In this document: positions 9,042-17,400 of the stretch, piece by piece
How the letters are laid out: each line of letters begins with the position of its first letter
Numbering within the stretch: position 1 is the first letter of the stretch
Assembly (NCBI RefSeq): GCF_004168285.1
Contig: NZ_SEWF01000003.1
Coordinates: 124,001 to 188,000, forward strand
Length of the DNA stretch: 64,000 bases
Direction of reading: 5' to 3'
Source of the DNA: Emticicia agri
GTDB taxonomy: Bacteria; Bacteroidota; Bacteroidia; Cytophagales; Spirosomataceae
Notes under the pieces: generated by a model
What the model was told of the DNA's origin: nothing
Databases searched by the model: none
The model's input: only the letters and a program-made list of their open reading frames with translations
Made by a program: the position numbers and the translations under genes

Positions 9042-10085
9042 ATGAATTATACTTATAATACTTTTAAAACTTTCATTAAATCAATTACATTTAGTACTAT
9101 TATTTTCTTATTTTCCTGTTCAAGAAAAGAGAAGGACTCAGAATTGTTTTTTATTCAGGGAAATGTAGCGTATAAAAATGGTGATTATGAGAAGGCTATA
9201 AAGTATTTTTCAGAAGCTATTGATAAAACTCCGACATTTGCAGATGCCTATAATAATCGTGGTTCTTCAAAACTGGCTAATCAAGATTTAGCCGGAGCAG
9301 TATTAGATTTTGAAAAAGCAGTATCTTTAGACAATAATTTTATCTTAGCAAAGTACAATCTGGCTGAAGCCCTTTCAAACACTGATAGATTAGATGAGTC
9401 GTTAATTTTATTAAAAGCAATTGAAAGAAAATATCAGGATTCTTCTTTTTACTTTGTTACGCTAAGTAATATTTACATTCAAAAGAATAATTTTTCTGAA
9501 GCAAAACAAGTTTTACAAAAAGCATTATCACTAAACTCACAAAATGACAAAGCACTGACTAATCTTGGTTTTATACAATATCAAGAAAAAGATGTGAGTA
9601 GTGCAAAGGCAAATTTTGAGAAAGCCATAAAAATAAATCCAAAACAGGATTTTGCTTTAAATAATCTGAGTCTGGTTTATTCGCAAGAAGATAATTTCAA
9701 TAAAGCTATCGAGTTAGTCAATAAAGCTATTGAATTAAATAAAAATCCGCTTTACGAAAACAATAAAGGTTTCTTTTTACTGAACACCGGAAATTTAACT
9801 GACGGGAAAAAGTTAATTGAAAAAGTTTTAGAAAGTAATCAAGAAAATGCCTGGGCAATCAGGAATTTGGGGATTTATGAGTTTTTGAACCATAATCCCC
9901 AACAAGCCATTGTTTATTTAAAACAAGCAGATAAGATTGACCCTGATGTGGAGCTTCTAAATTATTATCTTGGAGAAGCAAGTTTTGCTTTAGGCGATAA
10001 AGTAAAAGCTTGTGATTATTGGAAGGTAGGTTCCCTATTGAAAGAACATAAATCTATTAACAAACTAACTGAAGTCTGTAAATAA
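9042..10085 (+). CDS. TPR-repeat lipoprotein
   Basis: The 347-residue protein starts with a basic/hydrophobic N-terminus and a lipobox-like LFSC, so Cys27 would be lipidated and the protein anchored in the outer or inner membrane. The rest is TPR repeats (AYKNGDYEKAIKYFSEAID, AYNNRGSSKLANQDLAGAV). No catalytic domain is visible. It could scaffold an envelope complex. Its last 21 bases overlap the 3' end of menD on the other strand, which shows how tightly the two genes converge; no terminator is seen in between. Confidence 0.85.
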   Translation: MNYTYNTFKTFIKSITFSTIIFLFSCSRKEKDSELFFIQGNVAYKNGDYEKAIKYFSEAIDKTPTFADAYNNRGSSKLANQDLAGAVLDFEKAVSLDNNFILAKYNLAEALSNTDRLDESLILLKAIERKYQDSSFYFVTLSNIYIQKNNFSEAKQVLQKALSLNSQNDKALTNLGFIQYQEKDVSSAKANFEKAIKINPKQDFALNNLSLVYSQEDNFNKAIELVNKAIELNKNPLYENNKGFFLLNTGNLTDGKKLIEKVLESNQENAWAIRNLGIYEFLNHNPQQAIVYLKQADKIDPDVELLNYYLGEASFALGDKVKACDYWKVGSLLKEHKSINKLTEVCK

Positions 10086-11792
10086 TTTTTTATACTTACG
10101 AAAAACTTCAGCACTTATCTCTCCATCAACTATTACTTCTAAAAGTTTGGATTGAGTACTCATTTCATAAAATGTTTCAAGCGTTTTTTCTAACTCATCA
10201 TCAGTTGATGCATATAAATATAAAACTCCGGCATCTTCACAAGTTCGTTTAGCAAAAAATTGTTGATTTGTAACAAAATACTCTTCCAACTCAGTTTGTC
10301 TGTTCGGGCCATCAATTATTCTAAAAATGTTCCCTCCCCTATTGTTTAATAGAATTACTCTTAAATTTCCTGGAAGATAACTATTCCATAATCCATTTCT
10401 ATCATAAAAGAATGATACATCACCGATTAGGCATATAACTAATTTATTAGTTGACAACGCATTACCTACTGCCGAACTAAGTATGCCATCAATCCCACTC
10501 GTTCCTCTATTAGCAAAAATTTCAATATTTTTGTTAACTGACAATCCAATGAGATTTGCATATCTGACTGGCATACTATTCCCAAGGTGAAATATCGAAT
10601 TCTCAGGCAGTTTGTTCGCTACATTTTTTACTATTTTAAACTCTGAATATAATGAATCTAATAAAAAATTAGACAATTTCAACTCAGATTTTTGATTTGC
10701 TGTCTGCCATAGGCTAAAATAGTCACTATTTTCCTCATCAAAATCTCCTTCCTTCAATTTCATCATGTCTAAATCACCAAACAAAGTTTCAAAGAAATAT
10801 TCACTCGAAACTTCAAGTTTGTGGGTCAACGTCTGGAATGGATCAATCAGTTCAACATTTTCCTGAATATGGAAATGATACTTTGGCTTGTACTTTCGAA
10901 TAAACTGTTTTAAATTTTTTGAAATAATAGACTTGCCACAAGTAATTATTAAATCCGGACGAAGTGATTGTAAAAATGATTCATTCTTAGAAGACAAGAA
11001 AACATCATGTGAAGAAATAACATTCTCAAACATCACGTTAGAAATAATATCACTCAAAACCGGAATACCAAATTCATCAGAGATATTATTTAAGACATCA
11101 GAGAGTTGAGTATTCTGTTGCTGGCCAACAATAATGAGTTTTTTATCACAGCTTTTCCAGGTCTCATAAAACTTTTCAAAGAATTCTTTCGACAATTTTT
11201 TGGAGATTGAAACATTCTCAATAATCCTTACATGCTTATCAAATTTTACAACTTCATGTTCTATTGGGTAGAATGGCTCACGTATAGGGATATTAATATG
11301 CACTGGGCCTTGGGGAAAAGACTGTGTAAGATTAATCGCCTCATTGAGTACTCGCTCAATTTGCCAAACAGAGTCCTGATGGGTATAATCAGCGGGTAAA
11401 TGGAAACTCTTCTTAATATTTCTGCCAAAAATATTTTCCTGATAAATAGTTTGCCCATCATACTGATGAATCCATTCAGGGGGTCGGTCCGCTGTTAGAA
11501 TCAATAGTGGAATTTCTTGAAAAAATGCCTCAGCTACTGCAGGTGCCAGATTATAGGCTGCTGTTCCTGAAGTGCAAACAATGGCAACTGTTTCATTGGT
11601 AATCTGAGCCATACCTAAACCTATAAACGCAGCCGAACGTTCATCACTTATGCTGTAAGTTTTTATGTCAGGATGGCGCACCATTGAAATTGTCAATGCT
11701 GCACTTCTTGAACCAGGGCAAAGAATCGCAGTCTTAACATTTTTCTGTGCGCATAGTTCAGCAATATTATGTATTGGTTGTAAAAGAGCCAT
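10065..11792 (-). CDS. menD: 2-succinyl-5-enolpyruvyl-6-hydroxy-3-cyclohexene-1-carboxylate synthase
   Basis: MenD is a thiamine-diphosphate enzyme that joins isochorismate and 2-oxoglutarate in menaquinone synthesis. The 575 residues show the N-terminal domain with CPGSRSAALTISM and the ThDP-activating Glu in DERSAAFIGLGMA, then TADRPPEW, and the C-terminal ThDP/Mg motif GDVSFFYDRNGLWN with NNRGGNIFRII after it, all diagnostic of MenD. No other men gene is adjacent. It lies downstream of rpoD on the same strand but a terminator at 11803-11830 separates them. The predicted use of menaquinone agrees with a Bacteroidota host. Confidence 0.96.
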   Translation of the reverse strand: MALLQPIHNIAELCAQKNVKTAILCPGSRSAALTISMVRHPDIKTYSISDERSAAFIGLGMAQITNETVAIVCTSGTAAYNLAPAVAEAFFQEIPLLILTADRPPEWIHQYDGQTIYQENIFGRNIKKSFHLPADYTHQDSVWQIERVLNEAINLTQSFPQGPVHINIPIREPFYPIEHEVVKFDKHVRIIENVSISKKLSKEFFEKFYETWKSCDKKLIIVGQQQNTQLSDVLNNISDEFGIPVLSDIISNVMFENVISSHDVFLSSKNESFLQSLRPDLIITCGKSIISKNLKQFIRKYKPKYHFHIQENVELIDPFQTLTHKLEVSSEYFFETLFGDLDMMKLKEGDFDEENSDYFSLWQTANQKSELKLSNFLLDSLYSEFKIVKNVANKLPENSIFHLGNSMPVRYANLIGLSVNKNIEIFANRGTSGIDGILSSAVGNALSTNKLVICLIGDVSFFYDRNGLWNSYLPGNLRVILLNNRGGNIFRIIDGPNRQTELEEYFVTNQQFFAKRTCEDAGVLYLYASTDDELEKTLETFYEMSTQSKLLEVIVDGEISAEVFRKYKKLFTDFS

Positions 11793-11802
11793 GGGAGATT
11801 AC

Positions 11803-11830
11803 AAAAAAAGGCACGAGAACCGTACCTTTT
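11803..11830 (-). terminator. Rho-independent terminator of rpoD
   Basis: Arms 11806-11815 and 11821-11830 pair over 10 bp (one G-U in the minus-strand RNA) around a 5-nt loop, followed on the minus strand by seven T (complement of 11803-11809). Confidence 0.8.
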
Positions 11831-11858
11831 AATATTAGTCTTAATTGTATTTAATATC

Positions 11859-12722
11859 TTATCCTAAGTATGCTTTCAAAGCTTTACTTCTTGAAGTCTG
11901 ACGTAAACGACGAATTGCTTTTTCCTTAATCTGGCGGACACGTTCACGGGTAAGATTAAACTTCTCACCTATTTCTTCCAGTGTCATTGCTTGCTCACCG
12001 TTCAATCCGAAGTAATAGGTAATTACTTCTGCTTCACGCTGCGTAAGTGTTGACAATGCCCGCATAACTTCTCTGCGAAGAGAGTCATTAATTAAGCCCT
12101 GATCAGGTTTTTCTTCACTATCATTTTCTAAGACATCTAACAAGCTATTTTCTTCACCCTGAACAAAAGGAGCATCAACAGATACGTGACGACCAGAAAT
12201 TTTCAGCGTATCAATTACTTCTGCAGCAGTAATCTCCAACACTTCTGCCAACTCTTCCGGTGATGGCTCTCTTTCAAATTTTTGTTCCAGATCAGAAAAA
12301 GTCTTAGAGATTTTATTAAGCGAACCTACACGGTTCAATGGTAAACGTACAATACGTGATTGTTCGGCTAATGCCTGAAGGATAGACTGGCGAATCCACC
12401 AAACTGCATAAGAGATAAATTTAAAACCACGGGTTTCATCAAATCTTTGGGCAGCTTTAATCAAACCAAGGTTTCCTTCATTTATCAGGTCACCTAACGA
12501 AAGTCCTTGATTTTGGTATTGCTTTGCAACTGAAACCACAAAACGTAGGTTGGCTTTGGTTAAGCGTTCTAAGGATAGTTGGTCTCCGTCACGGATTTTC
12601 TGAGCAAGTATTACTTCCTCATCTGGTGTTAGCAAATCAACCTTTCCAATTTCTTGTAAATATTTATCAAGAGATTGACTCTCCCGATTGGTAATTTGCT
12701 TACTTATTTTTAGCTGGCGCAT
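11859..12722 (-). CDS. rpoD: primary RNA polymerase sigma factor (sigma-70, SigA/RpoD type)
   Basis: At 287 residues this is the short primary sigma factor of Bacteroidota. It lacks the long region 1.1 of E. coli RpoD. Region 1.2 begins at [16 protein letters not shown], region 2 contains [13 protein letters not shown] and [10 protein letters not shown] (promoter -10 recognition), region 3 follows, and region 4 ends with the helix-turn-helix [19 protein letters not shown]. This factor should recognise the TAnnTTTG promoters annotated in this window. A possible promoter of its own is TTG (12808-12806) with TACCTTTA (12785-12778) at 20 nt, one base off consensus. Confidence 0.96.
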   Translation of the reverse strand: MRQLKISKQITNRESQSLDKYLQEIGKVDLLTPDEEVILAQKIRDGDQLSLERLTKANLRFVVSVAKQYQNQGLSLGDLINEGNLGLIKAAQRFDETRGFKFISYAVWWIRQSILQALAEQSRIVRLPLNRVGSLNKISKTFSDLEQKFEREPSPEELAEVLEITAAEVIDTLKISGRHVSVDAPFVQGEENSLLDVLENDSEEKPDQGLINDSLRREVMRALSTLTQREAEVITYYFGLNGEQAMTLEEIGEKFNLTRERVRQIKEKAIRRLRQTSRSKALKAYLG

Positions 12723-12777
12723 ATTAAGTTAGTGAACAGTTTTGTTAAAGAGTTTTATGATACTTTAATCAATATTT

Positions 12778-12808
12778 TAAAGGTAGCCAATAAAACACCA
12801 AAAACCAA
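12778..12808 (-). promoter_or_regulatory. possible rpoD promoter
   Basis: Minus strand TTG, 20 nt, then TACCTTTA: correct spacing but the final G of TAnnTTTG is A. It is about 60 bp upstream of the rpoD ATG. Confidence 0.4.
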
Positions 12809-12941
12809 TTTCTTTATTAACGTAAAAATTCAAATGTTTTCTTGTTAAATGAACAATTAATTTTTATTAACGGTTCGGCCACTCGGCTCCCTTTTAATAT
12901 AAATAATTTTTCATTTCATAAGCATTGCATGAAAACCCCTA

Positions 12942-15071
12942 TTATGGTTTAGCGGGTCTTGGTAAAAGAACTTTTCTTGAAAGTCTGAACTTGCCCGTTT
13001 TAGGGTCAACTTCAAGCAGTTTCACTTGCAGTTCTTCGCCAATTTCTAAAACCCCGTCCATGCTTGGTAAGCGTTCCCATGAAATTTCAGAAATATGTAA
13101 TAAACCCTCTTTACCCGGCAAAAACTCAACAAAAGCGCCAAAAGGTTGAATTGATTTTACTTTAGCATCATAAACTGCTCCCACTTCTGGTTGAGCTACA
13201 ATACCATATACTCTCTTCTTCGCTTTCTCCATACTCTCGCCATTAGAAGAGAATATAGAAACATAACCTTTGCCATCTTTCTCTTCTATAGTGATAGTAG
13301 CCCCAGACTCTCTTTGAATCTCCTGAACTATTTTACCACCAGGCCCTATAACTGCACCTATAAATTCTTTCTCAATTACTATAGTGAAAGCTCTTGGCGT
13401 ATGAGGCTTCAAATCTGGTCTTGGGGCCTCAATTGCCTCTTTCATTTTACCTAAAATATGGATACGTCCTTGCTTGGCCTGCATTAACGCTTGCTCTAAC
13501 ACCTCAAATGATAATCCACCAATTTTTATATCCATCTGGCACGCCGTAATCCCATCTTCTGTTCCCGTTACTTTGAAGTCCATATCACCTAAGTGGTCTT
13601 CGTCACCTAAAATATCAGAAAGAACAGCCCATTTACCAGTTTCATTATCAGTAATTAGTCCCATAGCAATTCCTGAGATAGGGGCTTTAATAGGAACTCC
13701 GGCATCCATTAGTGCTAAACATCCGGCACATACTGTAGCCATTGATGAAGAACCATTTGATTCTAATATATCTGAAACTACACGGATGGTATATGGGTTT
13801 TCCGAATCTGGAGGAAGAATTTTCTTTAAAGAACGTTGAGCCAAATTACCATGTCCAATCTCACGTCTTCCTGGACCTCTGTTAGGTTTTACCTCTCCGG
13901 TAGAAAATCCTGGGAAATTGTAGTGCAAGAAGAATTTGCTATAACCTGATGTCATTACCTGATCTACAATCATTTCATCGAGCTTAGTACCTAAAGTAGC
14001 AGTTGTCAATGATTGGGTCTCACCACGCGTAAACAATGCTGCACCATGCGCCGAAGGTAAATAATCTACCTCACAAAGTATAGGACGAATCTCATCTAAT
14101 TTACGGCCATCAAGTCTTTTGCGTTCATCCAATACCAGATTTCTCGAGGCATAATACTGAATATCTCCAAAATAAGTTTTGGCAAAACCTTTTTTCTCTG
14201 CCAGTTCTTCTTCAGAAAAAGTAGCTAAAAATTCATCAAGAATTGCTTTGAAGCCTTGTCTTCTTACATCTTTTTGATTGCTACCTAATTGACATACAGC
14301 ATATACTTTATCATATAACTCTTTGTACATACGTTCCTTTAATTCTTCGTCATGTACTTCGTGGTTATACTCTCTTTTCTCTGTTTTCTGTAATTCTACT
14401 TCAAATTCTTTCAGAGCATTTACCTGAATCTTTATAGCTGCATGAGCTTCTCGCAAAGCCTCAATCATTTCTTCTTCTGTACATTGGTCTGCCTCGCCTT
14501 CTACCATAATAATATTATCAGCCGTACCTGCAACTATTAAATCAAGGCTGGCTTTTACTATTTCACTGGAAGTTGGATTGACAACATATTTCCCATCAAC
14601 TTTGGCTACACGCACTTCTGAGATAGGCCCATTAAACGGAATATCTGAAGTTGCTAAAGCAGCAGCAGCAGCTAATGCTGCTAAAGAGTCGGGTTGAACT
14701 TCTGGGTCAGCAGAAATCAGAATAACATTAACCTGGACTTCTGCATGATAATTTTCAGGAAAGATGGGTCTCAAAGCACGGTCAATCAGACGGCTGATAA
14801 GTATTTCGTTATCTGATAAACGTCCTTCACGGCGTTGAAAACTTCCTGGGATTTTACCAGCAGAACCAAATTTTTCTTGATAGTCAACTGAAAGTGGTAG
14901 GAAATCAATACCTTCTTTGTGTTCTTGGGCTGCAACAACAGTAGCCAAAAGCATTGCATTTCCTGATCTTAGAAGAACAGAGCCATCTGCTTGTCTTGCT
15001 AATTTTCCGGTTTCAAGGCTAATCACTTTGCCATCGGGCATTTCGATGGTCTTTGAGTGAATATTAAACAT
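12942..15071 (-). CDS. pnp: polyribonucleotide nucleotidyltransferase (PNPase)
   Basis: The enzyme degrades RNA 3' to 5' with phosphate. The 709 residues contain two RNase PH cores, the alpha-helical linker between them, a KH domain with [15 protein letters not shown], and a C-terminal S1 domain ([18 protein letters not shown]). The second core has [14 protein letters not shown] and [13 protein letters not shown], standard PNPase motifs. The length is normal. The gene follows rpsO in the order also found in E. coli (rpsO-pnp), with a 176-bp gap that holds an rpsO terminator and a leader hairpin, suggesting both read-through and separate control. Confidence 0.97.
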   Translation of the reverse strand: MFNIHSKTIEMPDGKVISLETGKLARQADGSVLLRSGNAMLLATVVAAQEHKEGIDFLPLSVDYQEKFGSAGKIPGSFQRREGRLSDNEILISRLIDRALRPIFPENYHAEVQVNVILISADPEVQPDSLAALAAAAALATSDIPFNGPISEVRVAKVDGKYVVNPTSSEIVKASLDLIVAGTADNIIMVEGEADQCTEEEMIEALREAHAAIKIQVNALKEFEVELQKTEKREYNHEVHDEELKERMYKELYDKVYAVCQLGSNQKDVRRQGFKAILDEFLATFSEEELAEKKGFAKTYFGDIQYYASRNLVLDERKRLDGRKLDEIRPILCEVDYLPSAHGAALFTRGETQSLTTATLGTKLDEMIVDQVMTSGYSKFFLHYNFPGFSTGEVKPNRGPGRREIGHGNLAQRSLKKILPPDSENPYTIRVVSDILESNGSSSMATVCAGCLALMDAGVPIKAPISGIAMGLITDNETGKWAVLSDILGDEDHLGDMDFKVTGTEDGITACQMDIKIGGLSFEVLEQALMQAKQGRIHILGKMKEAIEAPRPDLKPHTPRAFTIVIEKEFIGAVIGPGGKIVQEIQRESGATITIEEKDGKGYVSIFSSNGESMEKAKKRVYGIVAQPEVGAVYDAKVKSIQPFGAFVEFLPGKEGLLHISEISWERLPSMDGVLEIGEELQVKLLEVDPKTGKFRLSRKVLLPRPAKP

Positions 15072-15089
15072 TTTTGATTTGATTATAAA

Positions 15090-15112
15090 CCACGTTTCCG
15101 CTTTCGACGTGG
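15090..15112 (-). promoter_or_regulatory. hairpin in the pnp leader
   Basis: CCACGT and ACGTGG arms (15090-15095 and 15107-15112) enclose an 11-nt loop about 20 nt upstream of the pnp ATG. In E. coli a pnp leader stem-loop is used for autoregulation; a similar role here is inference only. Confidence 0.4.
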
Positions 15113-15206
15113 AAATTTTTTATCCGAATTCCGCGGGGATATTCCAATTACTTTAGGTAATAAAGTTCTGAAAATATAAATTGTTTTTAGTAGCTGCTTA
15201 AAAGAC

Positions 15207-15236
15207 AATCAGAGAATGAAATTTCATTCTCTGATT
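15207..15236 (-). terminator. terminator or attenuator after rpsO
   Basis: A near-perfect palindrome with arms 15207-15220 and 15223-15236 starts 12 bp after the rpsO stop. The T-run after it is weak (TTGTCTTTT), so partial read-through into pnp is plausible. Confidence 0.65.
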
Positions 15237-15247
15237 ATCCTATAAAA

Positions 15248-15523
15248 TTACTTACGAATGCCTAAGTCAGCAATAATCGCTCTGTAACGAGCAATATCTT
15301 TCTTATACAAATAGTCTAACAAACGACGACGTTTACCAACCAGTTTCAATAAACCGGATCTGGTAGAATAATCATGTTTGTGACTTTTAAGATGCTCTGT
15401 AAGGTGAGAGATACGATAAGTAAATAATGCAATCTGAGATTCGGCTGAACCGGTATCAGTTGCTTTTTTCTGGAAGCCTTTGCCTTCAAAGATTTCTTCC
15501 TTCTTCTCCGTAGTTAAATACAT
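15248..15523 (-). CDS. rpsO: 30S ribosomal protein S15
   Basis: The 91-residue sequence is a full-length S15, with the typical [21 protein letters not shown] and [15 protein letters not shown] segments that bind 16S rRNA at the central domain. Length matches the family (about 88-91). It is the first gene of the rpsO-pnp pair. A -7 element TATCTTTG lies at 15571-15564, about 40 bp upstream, on the same strand. No ribosomal protein gene other than this one is nearby, which is normal for rpsO. Confidence 0.98.
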   Translation of the reverse strand: MYLTTEKKEEIFEGKGFQKKATDTGSAESQIALFTYRISHLTEHLKSHKHDYSTRSGLLKLVGKRRRLLDYLYKKDIARYRAIIADLGIRK

Positions 15524-15563
15524 TTGATGTTAACTTAGATTTAATAAATATTTAAAACAACTG

Positions 15564-15571
15564 CAAAGATA
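15564..15571 (-). promoter_or_regulatory. rpsO promoter -7 element
   Basis: TATCTTTG on the minus strand is an exact TAnnTTTG match, placed to start transcription about 30 nt upstream of the rpsO ATG. No well-spaced -33 TTTG is present. Confidence 0.55.
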
Positions 15572-15996
15572 ATAATTTATTTTCAAAAAAAAGTGAAAAT
15601 CACAAAAATATAAGCTACTGCGTTAAAAACTTTTGAGTACTTTTTAAGAGTTAAAATATAATTTATCAAATCAGTATATAATCTATTACTACTCGGATTA
15701 ACTCTTCTATCTTTTATCCAATATATTCAACTATTGGACACTATAATATTCAGCCTCTACTTAGAAAAATCACATTTTAACACATTATTCAAAGACTTTT
15801 TTAAGAAAAGCAGAAGTAGGAATAGTAAGACCTTTGTAAAATAGGATCTTCTTTCTTTTATCCTATTATTTTCAGTCTTGAGTTCGGTCATTCCTTAGAC
15901 TTAGCTTAAAAAAATTACATTTTTGTTTAGTTAATCGGAGATTCGTGGAAAATTTAGTAACACTTAATAAAATTAAGCTTATAACTACTTATGGAC
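15572..15996. other. AT-rich intergenic region without recognisable gene
   Basis: This stretch between the rpsO promoter and the tRNA-Leu terminator is AT-rich and has many stops in all frames. I found no convincing RNA gene, repeat or coding sequence. Confidence 0.5.
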
Positions 15997-16031
15997 AAAA
16001 AAATACCTGTAAATCATCGATAAACAGGTAT
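15997..16031 (-). terminator. terminator of tRNA-Leu
   Basis: Arms 16003-16010 and 16024-16031 (8 bp) with a 13-nt loop lie 40 nt after the tRNA-Leu 3' end on the minus strand and are followed by a run of T (complement of 15997-16003). Confidence 0.65.
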
Positions 16032-16070
16032 CTAATAACAAATGTTCAACTTAAACTTAAATCTTAATTG

Positions 16071-16154
16071 TGACGATGGCGAGATTCGAACTCGCACAGG
16101 CTAACGCCCACTACCCCCTCAAAGTAGCGTGTCTACCAATTCCACCACATCGCC
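16071..16154 (-). tRNA. tRNA-Leu (anticodon GAG)
   Basis: The minus strand folds as an 84-nt class II tRNA with acceptor arms GGCGATG (16154-16148) and CATCGTC, TGGTAGACACG in the D-arm, anticodon loop with GAG, a variable arm, and GTTCGAATC in the T-arm. The 3' CCA is not encoded. Confidence 0.95.
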
Positions 16155-16284
16155 TTTCTTGGAAATACAAAACTACAGAAGGCTATAGATTATTCCAAAT
16201 ATTTGATGGATATATAATTACTTATTCGTTTAAGACACGCTTAATTTGCCTTAATATCTAAACTGTAATGAGAAATTTCTGGGT

Positions 16285-16314
16285 AAAAAAAAGACAAGTC
16301 AATGACTTGTCTTT
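16285..16314 (-). terminator. terminator of the tRNA-Lys pair
   Basis: A perfect 11-bp stem (16290-16300 with 16304-16314), 3-nt loop, then T-run on the minus strand, beginning 6 nt after the 3' end of the second tRNA-Lys. Confidence 0.85.
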
Positions 16315-16319
16315 GGAAG

Positions 16320-16392
16320 TGATCCCGCTGGGACTCGAACCCAGGACCCATACATTAAAAGTGTATTGCTCTACCAGCTGAGCTACGGAATC
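16320..16392 (-). tRNA. tRNA-Lys (anticodon TTT), copy 2
   Basis: A 73-nt tRNA: acceptor GATTCCG pairs with CGGGATC (with one wobble), D-arm GCTCAGCTGGTAGAGC, anticodon loop CTTTTAA, T-loop TTCGAGT. It is identical base for base to the copy at 16444-16516. CCA is not encoded. Confidence 0.96.
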
Positions 16393-16443
16393 TTCTTTCT
16401 ATTATCTACTCTAAAGGAAGATTAAAGGTTTTTATACGTTTTG

Positions 16444-16516
16444 TGATCCCGCTGGGACTCGAACCCAGGACCCATACATTAAAAGTGTATTGCTCTACCA
16501 GCTGAGCTACGGAATC
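16444..16516 (-). tRNA. tRNA-Lys (anticodon TTT), copy 1
   Basis: Identical in sequence to the tRNA-Lys 51 bp downstream. Both are probably made from one precursor starting at the promoter at 16630-16661 and ending at the terminator at 16285-16314. Confidence 0.96.
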
Positions 16517-16574
16517 TTTTGGTTGCTGAATCAGAATAAGTGAAGGAAGAAATGAAAGAAAAATAAATTTTCGC

Positions 16575-16582
16575 TAATTTTG
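16575..16582 (+). promoter_or_regulatory. -7 element for the BatE-like gene
   Basis: Exact TAATTTTG on the plus strand, about 70 bp before the ATG at 16652. No -33 TTG at the right distance. Confidence 0.4.
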
Positions 16583-16629
16583 CTTTCTCTATTACTTTAG
16601 AGCCTTAACCCCTTTCCTGAATCGCGGTG

Positions 16630-16661
16630 CAAAATTACACTTTTAGATATTATGAAGCAAA
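16630..16661 (-). promoter_or_regulatory. promoter of the tRNA-Lys pair
   Basis: TTTG (16661-16658), exactly 20 nt, then TAATTTTG (16637-16630) on the minus strand, a full match to the Bacteroidota consensus. The -33 box lies inside the first codons of the divergent gene at 16652. Confidence 0.75.
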
Positions 16662-17392
16662 CATACTTTCTGAAATTTCTGAAAAAACTTTTTTTACTAA
16701 CTATTTTTTTGATACAAATACCTGATAGTCAAGCTCAAAGAAAATTGTATTTATCTGCAGATTCTTTATTTAAACAACGAAAATTTGACGAGGCTTCAGA
16801 CTTATATGAAAAAATACTGAATTCATCGAGTAATTTCAATCCGAAAATCTATCTCAAATTGGCCAACATCTATGAGAACAAAGGAGACTTTGTTAAGGAG
16901 CTATACTATCTCAATTTGTATTCTTTCAGATTTGCAGACGAGCGTGTCTTTGAAAAAATATATACTATCGCTACCGAGAATGGATATAAGGGCTACGAAA
17001 AGAATGACTTAAATTATTTTCTTTACTATTTCAGGCAATACTCTATTTATATCTGGATAGGCTTTCTGTTAGTAGGGGTTTATGTCTTTGCAGTTTTTAT
17101 TATCAAGCGCATCAACAATCAATTTACCCCAACACACCATAAAGTAATATTTTTACTTTATTTGATTTTTTTAATAGTGCTAATTAACCTGCCTAATAAT
17201 TACCGTACGGTAATCATCAAAAATGAACATGTATATTTAAGAGATTATCCATCGGCAGGCTCACAGATTGTCGGAAGTATTGGCGAAGGGCATCGGCTGA
17301 ATGTAATTAATTCAGAAGATATATGGTATCAGGTCCTTTGGGATGGGAAATTCTGTTACCTTAAGCAAAGCGATATATTACTGATTCACTAA
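16652..17392 (+). CDS. BatE-like TPR/SH3 membrane protein
   Basis: The 246-residue protein has a signal peptide (ending near IPDSQAQ), a TPR-like region (about 30-100), two membrane helices (about 130-150 and 163-183) and a C-terminal SH3-like domain (HVYLRDYPSAGSQIVGSIGEG). This order is that of BatE from the Bacteroidota aerotolerance (bat) operon, but no MoxR, BatA, BatB or BatD gene is adjacent, so it is a stand-alone relative. Function is inferred to be an envelope scaffold, perhaps for cell-wall binding. It converges on the T9SS cargo gene, with only 8 bp between stops and no clear terminator. Confidence 0.7.
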   Translation: MKQTYFLKFLKKLFLLTIFLIQIPDSQAQRKLYLSADSLFKQRKFDEASDLYEKILNSSSNFNPKIYLKLANIYENKGDFVKELYYLNLYSFRFADERVFEKIYTIATENGYKGYEKNDLNYFLYYFRQYSIYIWIGFLLVGVYVFAVFIIKRINNQFTPTHHKVIFLLYLIFLIVLINLPNNYRTVIIKNEHVYLRDYPSAGSQIVGSIGEGHRLNVINSEDIWYQVLWDGKFCYLKQSDILLIH

Positions 17393-17400
17393 AAAACTTT

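Noticed and set aside
12871-12890. Minus-strand GGAGCCGAGTGGCCGAACCG looks like the 5' part of a tRNA-Ser
   Set aside because: Only the D-arm-like 20 nt is present; there is no anticodon arm, T-arm or acceptor partner after it, so neither a tRNA nor a clear remnant can be claimed.
13474-13839. 121-codon plus-strand ORF inside pnp
   Set aside because: It lies wholly antisense to the strongly conserved pnp coding sequence and has low-complexity Ser/Ile composition.
16070-16261. 63-codon plus-strand ORF
   Set aside because: It runs through the antisense of the tRNA-Leu gene and has no coding signs.
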